A stretch of DNA of 64,000 nt, taken from Actinoallomurus soli (GTDB lineage: Bacteria; Actinomycetota; Actinomycetes; Streptosporangiales; Streptosporangiaceae). The notes below the pieces were generated by a model, which was given only the letters and a program-made list of their open reading frames with translations, ran no database searches and was not told where the DNA came from. The stretch covers positions 247,577 through 311,576 of the forward strand of contig NZ_JAMXMV010000011.1 in NCBI RefSeq assembly GCF_024055715.1. Direction: 5' to 3'. A program made the position numbers and the translations under genes. Positions 45,685-53,665 of the stretch are shown here, in pieces (the stretch's first letter is position 1; each line of letters starts with the position of its first letter).

Positions 45685-47091
45685 TCAGCCGATGGCGCGC
45701 AACTCGCCGTACACGCCGAGGACCCACAGGGTCAGCGGCAGCATGGCGATCGCGACCAGGCTCTGCAGGAGTTCGGCGCCGCGGCCCCAGTACGGCACCA
45801 TCCGGCGGCCGGGCACCGTCCACCCGGCGATCAGGAGGCTCGCGGTGACCGCCATCAGCGCCACCGCGATGATCACCCGGCCGGTCGGTCCGCTCCTGGC
45901 GACCTCGACGGCGACGATCGTGACCGCTCCCCACACTCCCGGCAGGGCCAGGAACAGGCGCTGCCAGACGTTGCCGAGGCCGCGGCTGTGCAGCACCAGC
46001 AGCAGGGACAGCGCGGACGCGAATACGAGCTGGGCCAGGTCCTGGTGGTGGGCCACCGCGGTCAGGCAGGCGGTGCAGGCCAGCCCGACCGTGCCGTACA
46101 TCCCCGTCATCCAGCCGTCCGCCAGGACCGCGCGGGCGGCCACGGCCTTCGGCGAGCGCGGTTCGATGCCGTCCTGGAGCTGCTCGGGGGTGGTCGGCAG
46201 CGGCGGCATGCGCAACCCGGACAGCCGGAACGACATGGCCGGCACGAACGCGCCGAACACGACCGCGAGCAGGGCGACCACCGCGGCCGCCTCCTCCGGC
46301 GGGAGTCCCGCGACCATCATGAGGGCCCCCGCGAGGGCGCCGCCGAAGGCCAGCACGGTCGCGCCGACGAACAACGACGTGTACGCCGCCACCAGGGCCA
46401 GCGCGAGCACGGCGCCGCCCGCCTCGGCCGCGGACGCGGCGAGCAGCCGGGCGCCCACCACCTCGAAGCCGTCCGGTCCGGACAGCCTGCCTCCGGGCAG
46501 CAGCCACCCGGCCAGGATGAGGTACGGGCCGGCCATGACGCCCAGGAGCGCGGCCGTCGCGGCGTCGCCCACCGCGCGGCTCGCCGCCGCCGCCCCGGCG
46601 AGCAGCAGGAGCGCGCCGGCGCCGGCGGCCACGATCCGCTGCTCGGTCGGTCCGCTCGGCAGTGCGAGCACCGCCAGTACGGCGATCATCACGAACACCG
46701 CCAGGCCGCGCAGCAGCCGCCGGCTCGCCTGCGGACTCCACCCCCACTTGCTGTCCTTCATCGTGGTGGAGATGCCGTCCACCAGGTCGTCCAGCCGTAC
46801 CTCGGGTAGCGCCTCGGTGCGAGGCCGCAGGTAGAGGGTGTCGCCGTCATGCAGGTCGAGGGACTCGAGGGTGGCGTCCTCGTCGAGCGGCGGTCCGCCC
46901 AGGCGCTGCAGCACCCAGCCCTCGTGTTCGATCCCGCTCTCGCCGAGATCGTCCCCGCCGTAACCGAGCACGGCGGGGAGCAGGTCCGCGACCGGGACGT
47001 CGGCCGGTACGGCCAGGTCGATGGTCTTGGCGGGGGCGCGTACCGTCAGTCGGCACAGGTCCGCCGCCGAGCTCTTGCTCATGGGGCTCAC
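45685..47091 (-). CDS. eccD: Type VII secretion channel protein EccD
   Basis: 468 aa from GTG 47089-47091, chosen because GGAAAG lies 5 nt upstream; an in-frame ATG three codons later (47080-47082) is possible, and the longer frame to 47190 has no ribosome site. Residues about 10-95 form the ubiquitin-like (YukD) domain seen in EccD (LRLTVRAP style strand, GDTLYLRP near the end). From about residue 115 there are about eleven hydrophobic helices. EccD forms the membrane pore of the T7SS. First gene of the minus-strand operon, divergent from eccC. Confidence 0.93.
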   Translation of the reverse strand: MSPMSKSSAADLCRLTVRAPAKTIDLAVPADVPVADLLPAVLGYGGDDLGESGIEHEGWVLQRLGGPPLDEDATLESLDLHDGDTLYLRPRTEALPEVRLDDLVDGISTTMKDSKWGWSPQASRRLLRGLAVFVMIAVLAVLALPSGPTEQRIVAAGAGALLLLAGAAAASRAVGDAATAALLGVMAGPYLILAGWLLPGGRLSGPDGFEVVGARLLAASAAEAGGAVLALALVAAYTSLFVGATVLAFGGALAGALMMVAGLPPEEAAAVVALLAVVFGAFVPAMSFRLSGLRMPPLPTTPEQLQDGIEPRSPKAVAARAVLADGWMTGMYGTVGLACTACLTAVAHHQDLAQLVFASALSLLLVLHSRGLGNVWQRLFLALPGVWGAVTIVAVEVARSGPTGRVIIAVALMAVTASLLIAGWTVPGRRMVPYWGRGAELLQSLVAIAMLPLTLWVLGVYGELRAIG

Positions 47092-47424
47092 TCGTTCTTT
47101 CCACGGACGCCCGTCGCCGTCGCCGAGCGGCGGCCGGGCGCGTGAATGGGTTGTTACTCCACGTCGGTCCGTCTGGGCAGTGCTCTCCACTCGGGCATAC
47201 GCAGGAGATCGCCTCCTGGTTCACCCGAATATCCGATTGCCCGTACGAACGTGGCGTACGTCCCTGAATCGGGACGCAGAGGGCATCTCACCTGTACGAT
47301 TCGCGGTGACGCAACCGGCCCGCTCCGCGAGGTCCTCTCCGCGGCTCTCCACTCCGCCGAGCGCGCCCGGCGACTCCCGTCCGCCGGCGCGGCGCTTCGT
47401 CGTACCACGCCAGGAGGCCGTTCG
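47092..47424. promoter_or_regulatory. Divergent eccD/eccC intergenic region
   Basis: 333 bp with no convincing gene; it must hold the promoters of both the eccD operon and eccC. Two CGTACG palindromes, at 47242-47247 and 47255-47260 (13 bp apart), are a possible operator. No textbook -35/-10 pair stands out, so promoter positions are not called. The eccC frame stays open upstream to 47146 but without conservation. Confidence 0.5.
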
Positions 47425-50400
47425 TTGAGTTTCGTGCTGTTCCGCAGGCCGATGCGCCGGCGTCCGCCCGAGATGCCCGAAGGGGAGCTCACCCTTCAGG
47501 AACCGCCCACGATGCCCGAGACCGTGCCCGACAACTCCGCCGTCTGGACGTACCTGCCCATGGCGCTGATGTCGGTGGCCATGGTGATGATGTACATGAC
47601 GCGCGGCAGCGGGGCCAAGAACAGCTTCCTGCCGCTCGCCCTCGGCCTGATGGTCCTCGCCGCCGGAGGCATGATGGTCGGGCAGGGCATGCGCAAGAGC
47701 GGTGAGCGCAAGCAGAAGCTCAAGGGCGCCCGCCGCGACTACCTGCGCTACCTCTCCCAGACCCGGCGCAAGGTGCGCACGGCCGTCCACGACCAGCAGC
47801 GCGCCCTGGCCTGGCGGCATCCGGCACCGCAGACGCTGTGGTCCATGGTCGGCACGACCCGGATGTGGGAGCGCCGGCCCTCGGACCCCGACTTCGCCGA
47901 GACGCGACTGGCGGTCGGCGACCAGAAGCTGGGCCTGCGCCTGTCGCCGACGACCACCAAACCGGTCCAGGACCTCGAGCCGCTCACCGCGCACGCGCTC
48001 CGCGGCTTCATCCGGGCGTACTCCACCGTGCCCGACCAGCCCACCGCCGTCTACCTGCAGTCCTGGGCCCGCGTGCTGTTCCGGGGCGACGAGGCACAGA
48101 TCCGCGGAGCCGTCCGCGCCATGGTCGCCCAGCTCGCCGTCTTCCACTCGCCGGACGACCTGTGGATCGCGCTCTGCGTCGCCCCGGACCGCCTGGCGGA
48201 GTGGGAGTGGGTCAAGTGGCTGCCGCACAACCTGAACCCCCACGACAGCGACGCCGCCGGCCAGGTTCGCATGATCGCCTCGGACTTCCCGGAGCTGGAG
48301 GGCATGCTCGGCGCGGAGTTCTGGGAGCGGCCGACGTACGACCCGGAGGCCATGCCGGGCCGGGAGGAGCCCTACGCGGCGCTCATCGTGGACGGGGGCA
48401 CCATCCCCGCCGGGCACGCGCTGGACGGCCCGGGCATGCGCAACGTCGTCGTGCTCGACATGTCCGGCGCGCTGACGTGGCGGCCCGGCCGCACCACCCT
48501 CCGCCTCGACGTGGGCGACGGCGAGATCCGGCTCGTCCGCACCGACCGGGAGCGCAAGGAGCAGCTGACCGTGCTCGGCCGGCCCGACGCCCTGGGCGTG
48601 CCGACCGCGACCGCGCTCGCCCGGCGGCTCGCGCCGTACCGGCTCGGCGTCGGGTCCGAGCGGACCGAGCCGCTGTCGGCCACCACGGACCTGGCCACGC
48701 TCCTGGGCATCCCCGACCTGTACCGGCACGATCCCCACTCCCTCTGGCGCAAGCGCACCGCCGCGGAACGCCTGAAGGTGCCGATCGCGGTCGGTGCCGA
48801 CGGCAAGCCGGTGGAGCTGGACATCAAGGAGTCCGCCCAGGGCGGCACCGGCCCGCACGGCATGCTGATCGGCGCCACCGGCTCGGGCAAGAGCGAGCTG
48901 CTGCGCACCCTTGTGCTCGCGATGGCGCTGACCAACTCCTCCGAGACGCTGAACTTCGTCCTGGTGGACTTCAAGGGCGGTGCGACCTTCCTCGGCCTGG
49001 ACGAGCTGCCGCACGTCTCCGCGGTCATCACGAACCTGGCCGACGAGGCCGCCCTCGTCGCCCGCATGCGGGACGCGCTGCACGGCGAGCTCATGCGCCG
49101 CCAGGAACTGCTGCGCGCCGCGGGCAACTACGTGTCCGCGCTGGAGTACGAGAAGGCCCGGGCGGCCGGAACACCGCTGGAGCCGCTGCCCAGCCTCTTC
49201 GTCGTCGTCGACGAGTTCAGCGAGCTGCTCGCCGCGCACCGCGACTTCATGGAGCTGTTCGTCATGATCGGCCGTTTGGGCCGAAGCCTGGGCGTGCATC
49301 TGCTGCTCGCCTCCCAGCGGCTTGACGAGGGCCGCATGCACCAGCTCGAGAGCCACCTGTCCTACCGCATCGGCCTGCGGACGTTCTCGGCCATGGAGAG
49401 CCGCGGCGTGCTGGGCGTGCCCGACGCCCACCAGCTGCCGCCCCAACCCGGCGCCGGTTTCCTCAAGACGGGCGTCGAGGCGCTCACCCGGTTCCGCGCG
49501 GCGTACTCCTCCGGTCCCTACCGGGGGCGCGGCAAGGCCGACCAGGCGCGGGTGGCGAGCCAGGTGGTCCCCTGGTCCGCCTCCCGCATCGCCCAGATCC
49601 AGCCCGTCCCGGTCCAGGAGACCCCGGAGGAGCCCGAGGAGACCGCCGAGACCCTTCTGTCGGTGGCCGTCGACCGGCTGCGCGACGCCGGGCCGCCGGC
49701 CCACCAGGTGTGGCTGCCGCCGCTCGACCTGCCGCCCACCCTCGACCAGATCCTCCCGCCGCTCGCGCCCGACGACGTGTTCGGCCTGACGACCGTCGAC
49801 TGGGAGCGGCGTGGCGGGCTCACCGTGCCGCTGGGCATCGTCGACCGGCCCTTCGAGCAGATCCGCGACCTGCTGGTCGTCGACCTGTCCGGGGCCGGCG
49901 GGCACGTCGCCATCGCCGGCGGCCCGCAGAGCGGCAAGAGCACGCTCGTCCGCACCCTGATCACCGCGCTCGCCCTCACCCACACCCCCCGCGAAGTGCA
50001 GTTCTACTGCCTCGACTTCGGCGGTGGCACGCTCGCCGGTCTCACCGGCCTGCCACATGTCGCCGGGGTCGCCAGCCGCCTGGACCACGAGCGAGTCGGC
50101 CGTACCGTCGCGGAGGTCACCGCGCTGCTCGCCGACCGCGAGCAGTTCTTCCTCTTCAACGGCATCGACTCCATGGCGACCTACCGGCGCCGCCGGGCGG
50201 CCGGGGAGTTCGCCGACCAGCCGCACGGGGACGTGTTCCTCGTCGTGGACGGCTGGTCGACGGTGCGCCAGGACTTCGACCGGTACATCCAGACGTTCGC
50301 CGCGATCGCGGCGCGCGGCCTCAGCTTCGGCATCCACCTGATCGTCACCACCGCGCGGTGGGTGGAGCTCACGGCGGCCGTGCGCGACCAGGCCGCCACC

Positions 50401-51372
50401 CACCTGGAGCTGCGGATGGGCGACCCGATGGACTCGGAGGTCGACACCCGGAGCGCGGCGAGCGTGCCGCGCGTCCCCGGACGCGGCATCACCCGCGACA
50501 CCAAGTTGCACTACCTCACGGCGCTGCCGCGCATCGACTCGGTGGAGAGCGCCGACGACCTCGCCGACGGCGTCGCGGGCCTGGTCGCCGCGGTGCGCGA
50601 GAGCTGGGCGGGCCCCGCCGCGCCTCCGGTGCGGATGCTGCCGGCCCAGCTCAGCGTGCGGGAACTGCCGGCGCCCGAGGGCGACTTCCGGGTGCCGATC
50701 GGCCTGGAGGAAGAACGGCTCTCCCCCGTGGTGCACGATTTCGCCGAGACCCCGCACCTGGTGGTCGTCGGCGACACCGAGAGCGGCAAGACGAACCTGC
50801 TGCGCCTGGTCGCCCACGCCGTGACCGAGCGGTACACGCCCGCGGAGGCGCGCATCATGGTGGTCGACTACCGCCGTGAGCTGGTCGAGGCGGTCCCCGA
50901 GGAGTACCGCCTCGGGCACGCGGTCAGCATCGACGCGCTGCGCGAGCTGGTCATGGGGGCGGGCCAGGCGATCAAGGGCCGCCTGCCGGGGCCGGACATC
51001 ACTCCGTCCCGGATGAAGCTGTGCGACTGGTGGAGCGGCCCCCGGCTGTTCATCCTGGTCGACGACTACGACATGGTCGGGGCCGGCCCGATGCAGCATC
51101 CGTTCGACCCGATCATCGACCACCTCGCCCTCGGCTGGGAGGTCGGGCTGCACGTGGTCGTCGCCCGGGCCGCCGCGGGCGCCGGCCGCGGGATGGGCGA
51201 GATGATGATGCGCCGGCTGCAGGAGGTCAACACGCCGTCCCTGCTGATGTCCTGCCCGCCGGACGAGGGATACCTGTTCGGCAACGTCAAGGGCCGCATC
51301 CTGCCGCCCGGCCGGGCGATCCGGATCGCCCGGCGCAAGGCCGTGCAGATCCAGACCGCCCTGCTCGACTGA
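47425..51372 (+). CDS. eccC: Type VII secretion ATPase EccC (fused, three ATPase domains)
   Basis: 1,315 aa from TTG 47425-47427, with AGGAGG at 47412-47417 (7-nt spacing) and an N-terminus reading FVLFRRPMRRRPPEMPEGEL, typical of EccC. Two membrane helices lie at about residues 35-55 and 62-85. Three FtsK/SpoIIIE-type ATPase domains follow with intact Walker A motifs GATGSGKS (about residue 483), GGPQSGKS (about 832) and GDTESGKT (about 1116) and Walker B strands VLVDFKGG, YCLDFGGG and MVVDYRRE. The length equals fused EccC proteins, unlike EccCa/EccCb splits. It recognises Esx substrates and drives export through EccB/EccD. Convergent with the sigma-factor gene. Confidence 0.97.
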   Translation: MSFVLFRRPMRRRPPEMPEGELTLQEPPTMPETVPDNSAVWTYLPMALMSVAMVMMYMTRGSGAKNSFLPLALGLMVLAAGGMMVGQGMRKSGERKQKLKGARRDYLRYLSQTRRKVRTAVHDQQRALAWRHPAPQTLWSMVGTTRMWERRPSDPDFAETRLAVGDQKLGLRLSPTTTKPVQDLEPLTAHALRGFIRAYSTVPDQPTAVYLQSWARVLFRGDEAQIRGAVRAMVAQLAVFHSPDDLWIALCVAPDRLAEWEWVKWLPHNLNPHDSDAAGQVRMIASDFPELEGMLGAEFWERPTYDPEAMPGREEPYAALIVDGGTIPAGHALDGPGMRNVVVLDMSGALTWRPGRTTLRLDVGDGEIRLVRTDRERKEQLTVLGRPDALGVPTATALARRLAPYRLGVGSERTEPLSATTDLATLLGIPDLYRHDPHSLWRKRTAAERLKVPIAVGADGKPVELDIKESAQGGTGPHGMLIGATGSGKSELLRTLVLAMALTNSSETLNFVLVDFKGGATFLGLDELPHVSAVITNLADEAALVARMRDALHGELMRRQELLRAAGNYVSALEYEKARAAGTPLEPLPSLFVVVDEFSELLAAHRDFMELFVMIGRLGRSLGVHLLLASQRLDEGRMHQLESHLSYRIGLRTFSAMESRGVLGVPDAHQLPPQPGAGFLKTGVEALTRFRAAYSSGPYRGRGKADQARVASQVVPWSASRIAQIQPVPVQETPEEPEETAETLLSVAVDRLRDAGPPAHQVWLPPLDLPPTLDQILPPLAPDDVFGLTTVDWERRGGLTVPLGIVDRPFEQIRDLLVVDLSGAGGHVAIAGGPQSGKSTLVRTLITALALTHTPREVQFYCLDFGGGTLAGLTGLPHVAGVASRLDHERVGRTVAEVTALLADREQFFLFNGIDSMATYRRRRAAGEFADQPHGDVFLVVDGWSTVRQDFDRYIQTFAAIAARGLSFGIHLIVTTARWVELTAAVRDQAATHLELRMGDPMDSEVDTRSAASVPRVPGRGITRDTKLHYLTALPRIDSVESADDLADGVAGLVAAVRESWAGPAAPPVRMLPAQLSVRELPAPEGDFRVPIGLEEERLSPVVHDFAETPHLVVVGDTESGKTNLLRLVAHAVTERYTPAEARIMVVDYRRELVEAVPEEYRLGHAVSIDALRELVMGAGQAIKGRLPGPDITPSRMKLCDWWSGPRLFILVDDYDMVGAGPMQHPFDPIIDHLALGWEVGLHVVVARAAAGAGRGMGEMMMRRLQEVNTPSLLMSCPPDEGYLFGNVKGRILPPGRAIRIARRKAVQIQTALLD

Positions 51373-51390
51373 GGGGCGCGGAAGAGAGAA

Positions 51391-51508
51391 CGGCGCCGCT
51401 CGGGTCCCGCGGAAGAAGGAGCGGCGCCGCTCGGCCCGGCACCGGCCATCGCGAGGGCCTGGGTACCGGTGGTCCCCGGGGGCCGGGGACCCGGGCGGCG
51501 CCGCTCGG
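51391..51508. repeat. Three copies of CGGCGCCGCTCGG after eccC
   Basis: The 13-mer CGGCGCCGCTCGG occurs at about 51391, 51422 and 51496 in the short gap between the convergent eccC and sigma genes. The middle copy sits in the palindrome GAGCGGCGCCGCTC. This may be part of a transcription stop or simply local duplication. Confidence 0.6.
51471..51491. terminator. Hairpin between convergent eccC and sigma genes
   Basis: Nine-bp perfect stem (51471-51479 with 51483-51491, GGTCCCCGG paired to CCGGGGACC) and a 3-nt loop, between two convergent stop codons. No T-run, as is usual for high-GC actinobacteria. Probable bidirectional terminator. Confidence 0.55.
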
Positions 51509-51534
51509 TTCGTGTGACGGCGCGGGCGCGTCGC

Positions 51535-52146
51535 TCAGTCCATGACGGCGCGGGCGCGCAGGGACGCCCGCAGCGCGCGCATCGCGTAGTGGGCGCGGGA
51601 CTTGACCGTCCCCGGCGCGAGGCCGAGCGCGGTTGCCGTCTGCTCCACGCTGCAGCCGAGGTAGTAGGTGTAGATGAGGACCTCGCGCTGCTGCTCGGTG
51701 AGCTCGGTCATGGACTCGAGCACCGCCCGCAGCGTGACGACCCGCTCGGCCGGGTCCGGCACGGCCCGTTCCTCGGGCTGGTCGTCGCCGACCTCGTTCG
51801 GCCTGGCCTGCCGGGCGCGGTAGTGATCGATCACGAGCCGGTGCGCGACGGTGAACAGCCAGGTGCGGATCCGGTCCGTCGTCGGGTCGAGGATCCCGCG
51901 GTGCTGCCAGGCCCGTACGGCGGTCTCCTGGACGATGTCCTCGGCGCGGTGCCGGTCGCCGTCGCACAGCCGGAGGGTGAAGTTGAGCAGGACGGTGCCG
52001 TGCCGCTCGTACAGGGTGCGCGAGAAGGCGTCGTCGTGCGACGGCTCGGGCTGCGGAGCCGGACCACGCGGAACGTCATGCCGTCGCGGCATGACGAATT
52101 TCCGGACCATCCTCGGTGGCCGGTCCAGCACTCGGCTGTGCGTCAT
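51535..52146 (-). CDS. ECF-type sigma-70 factor
   Basis: 203 aa from ATG 52144-52146 (GAGG 9 nt upstream); ATG 52092 with GGAAA upstream is an alternative giving 185 aa, and ATG 52167 is also open. Sigma region 2 lies at FSRTLYERHG through WLFTVAHRLVIDHYRARQAR, and region 4 contains LTEQQREVLIYTYYLGCSVEQTATALGL with the helix-turn-helix VKSRAHYAMR. There is no anti-sigma gene next door in the window. Placed between eccC and the mycosin gene, it may control the secretion locus; no matching promoter motif was identified. Confidence 0.9.
   Translation of the reverse strand: MTHSRVLDRPPRMVRKFVMPRRHDVPRGPAPQPEPSHDDAFSRTLYERHGTVLLNFTLRLCDGDRHRAEDIVQETAVRAWQHRGILDPTTDRIRTWLFTVAHRLVIDHYRARQARPNEVGDDQPEERAVPDPAERVVTLRAVLESMTELTEQQREVLIYTYYLGCSVEQTATALGLAPGTVKSRAHYAMRALRASLRARAVMD
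52074..52096. promoter_or_regulatory. Perfect 10-bp inverted repeat at the sigma gene 5' end
   Basis: CGTCATGCCG, a 3-nt spacer, then CGGCATGACG. It overlaps the alternative start codon at 52090-52092, so it would be an operator if translation starts there, or coding sequence if it starts upstream. Perfect 10+10 bp symmetry makes chance less likely. Confidence 0.4.
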
Positions 52147-52188
52147 GTAGGGCGACCTCATTCTCACGATTCGTCATTCCGGAGACGG

Positions 52189-52237
52189 CCACGGCTTGAC
52201 CTCGGCCATTGATGAAGCCTCAACGATCAAGCCGTGG
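52189..52237. terminator. 11-bp inverted repeat between mycosin and sigma genes
   Basis: CCACGGCTTGA at 52189-52199 pairs perfectly with TCAAGCCGTGG at 52227-52237; the loop is 27 nt. It follows the mycosin stop (52286) on the minus strand and precedes the sigma start, so it could be a terminator for the former or an operator for the latter. Confidence 0.45.
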
Positions 52238-52285
52238 TCTTGGCGAGTCCTTGCCGCCGACTTGCCGACATTGACACCGGCGGAG

Positions 52286-53509
52286 TCAGACCGGATCACC
52301 ACCGGCCGGCCGCCAGCCCCGGGCCCGGCCGAGCGGGACGATCACCGCCGCGCAGGCGACGATGGCGACGATCCCGCCCCCGACCGAGGCGACGACCAGC
52401 GCGCGGGTACGCGCGGCGTGCGAGGTCCGGCCCGGCATCCGCATGGGAGCGGCGGATGCCGGCCGCGCGGTCGCCGGGGACGACACCGCGGCCACGGCGG
52501 CGTACGGGTCGAGGACGGGCTTCGCCGCGGGGTAGGCGGAGGTGACCAGACGGTTCGCGACCTCGGCCGCCGTCAGCCGGGGCTGGTACGCGCGCACGAG
52601 GGCGGCGGTACCCGCGACGAACGCCGCGGCCAGCGAGGAGCCGGAGCCGATGTAGTTCCCGGCGCCCTTGGGGCCGATGCCCACGACGGCGTCGCCGGGC
52701 GCGGCCAGGTCGGCGGCGAAGACGTTCGGCGCGTTCTGCGGGCGTGAGCCGTCCTGCCCGTAGTCCTCGACCGCGACCACCTGCGGGATGAAGGCGGGGA
52801 AGTAGGGGCGCGCGGGCGGTGCCGAGGCCACGCCTCCGGCGGTGGTGGCCACGGCGTCCGGCGCCGCGGGCGCGACCACGACGGCGTCCTTGCGGGTGGC
52901 GTAGAGGACCGCGTTCGTCAGCTCCTGCCTGCCCGTCGTCAGGGCGGCGCCGACGTAGACGACGCGGGCCCCGCGGTCGACGGCGGTGCGGATGCCCGCC
53001 GCCACCGCTCCGGGTGAGGGAGTGCCGGTCCCGCTGGTGCCGCGCACGGCGAGGATCCGCGCCTGCGGCGCGATCCCGCCGCCGGTCGCGTCCTCGCCAC
53101 GGCCCGCGATCAGGCCGGCCGCGAAGGAGCCGTGCCCGACGCAGTCGTTGCCGGCGTCCGCGACCGCGGTGACCCGGCCGGCCAGCGCGGGGGCGCTCAC
53201 GCCCACGCCGGTGTCGACGACACCGACGGTGACTCCGGCGCCCTGGCTGAGCTCACGGACCCGGTCCAGGCCGAGCGCGCCCGCGGTCCACGGCCGGGCG
53301 TGGGCGGCGGTGGGGGACGCCCCGGTGCACGGCCGGCCGGGCGCGAGCGCCGACGGTATGGCGGGCAGGCTGACGGGGCCGGGTGCGGCACCGGGGGGCC
53401 GTTCGTACGCCGTGGCCGCCGCGGCTCCGGGAAGGGCGGAGACGGAGAGCGAGGCCATGGCGGCGGCCACCGACGCCACGGCGCACAGGCGCCGGGGGAC
53501 ACGTCGCAT
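52286..53509 (-). CDS. mycP: Mycosin-like subtilase (type VII secretion protease)
   Basis: 407 aa. Signal peptide about residues 1-32, C-terminal membrane helix (GGGIVAIVACAAVIVPLG) near residue 375: the topology of mycosins, which sit outside the membrane and stabilise or process the T7SS. The catalytic Asp (VGVVDTGVG), His (DCVGHGSFAAG) and Ser (GSGSSLAAAFVAG) are present. The oxyanion-hole Asn normally found in a VVVAAAGN-like strand is missing; here the strand reads VVVAPAAPD. GTSxAAP is altered to GSSLAAA. It may therefore be weakly active or structural. Upstream region is shared with the divergent beta-helix/AAA+ gene. Confidence 0.9.
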   Translation of the reverse strand: MRRVPRRLCAVASVAAAMASLSVSALPGAAAATAYERPPGAAPGPVSLPAIPSALAPGRPCTGASPTAAHARPWTAGALGLDRVRELSQGAGVTVGVVDTGVGVSAPALAGRVTAVADAGNDCVGHGSFAAGLIAGRGEDATGGGIAPQARILAVRGTSGTGTPSPGAVAAGIRTAVDRGARVVYVGAALTTGRQELTNAVLYATRKDAVVVAPAAPDAVATTAGGVASAPPARPYFPAFIPQVVAVEDYGQDGSRPQNAPNVFAADLAAPGDAVVGIGPKGAGNYIGSGSSLAAAFVAGTAALVRAYQPRLTAAEVANRLVTSAYPAAKPVLDPYAAVAAVSSPATARPASAAPMRMPGRTSHAARTRALVVASVGGGIVAIVACAAVIVPLGRARGWRPAGGDPV

Positions 53510-53665
53510 GCGCTCAGCGTAGAGTTGCGATCTTGTCGTTCTCTTGTCGTCCAGGAAAAGTGTCGCCGCTGGTCAGAGCCCTTCCCGGCAAGGGTGCCAA
53601 GCGGTCCACGCGAACGGCATGATGGTTGTCTCGTCGGCATTCGGACCGACTTAGGAGGGTTCAGC
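53510..53665. promoter_or_regulatory. Divergent mycosin / beta-helix-AAA+ promoter region
   Basis: 156 bp between two divergent genes, so it should contain both promoters. I see no convincing -35/-10 pair. The only clear signal is the AGGAGG ribosome site at 53653-53658. Confidence 0.5.

Noticed and set aside
43945..46809. Plus-strand frame of 954 codons opposite eccB/eccD
   Set aside because: Antisense shadow; eccB and eccD are clear on the minus strand.
47146..47424. N-terminal extension of EccC to the ATG at 47146
   Set aside because: The family-typical N-terminus begins at TTG 47425 behind AGGAGG; the extension is unlike EccC.
47221..51153. Minus-strand frame of 1,310 codons opposite eccC
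   Set aside because: Antisense shadow; the plus strand encodes three intact Walker A/B ATPase domains.
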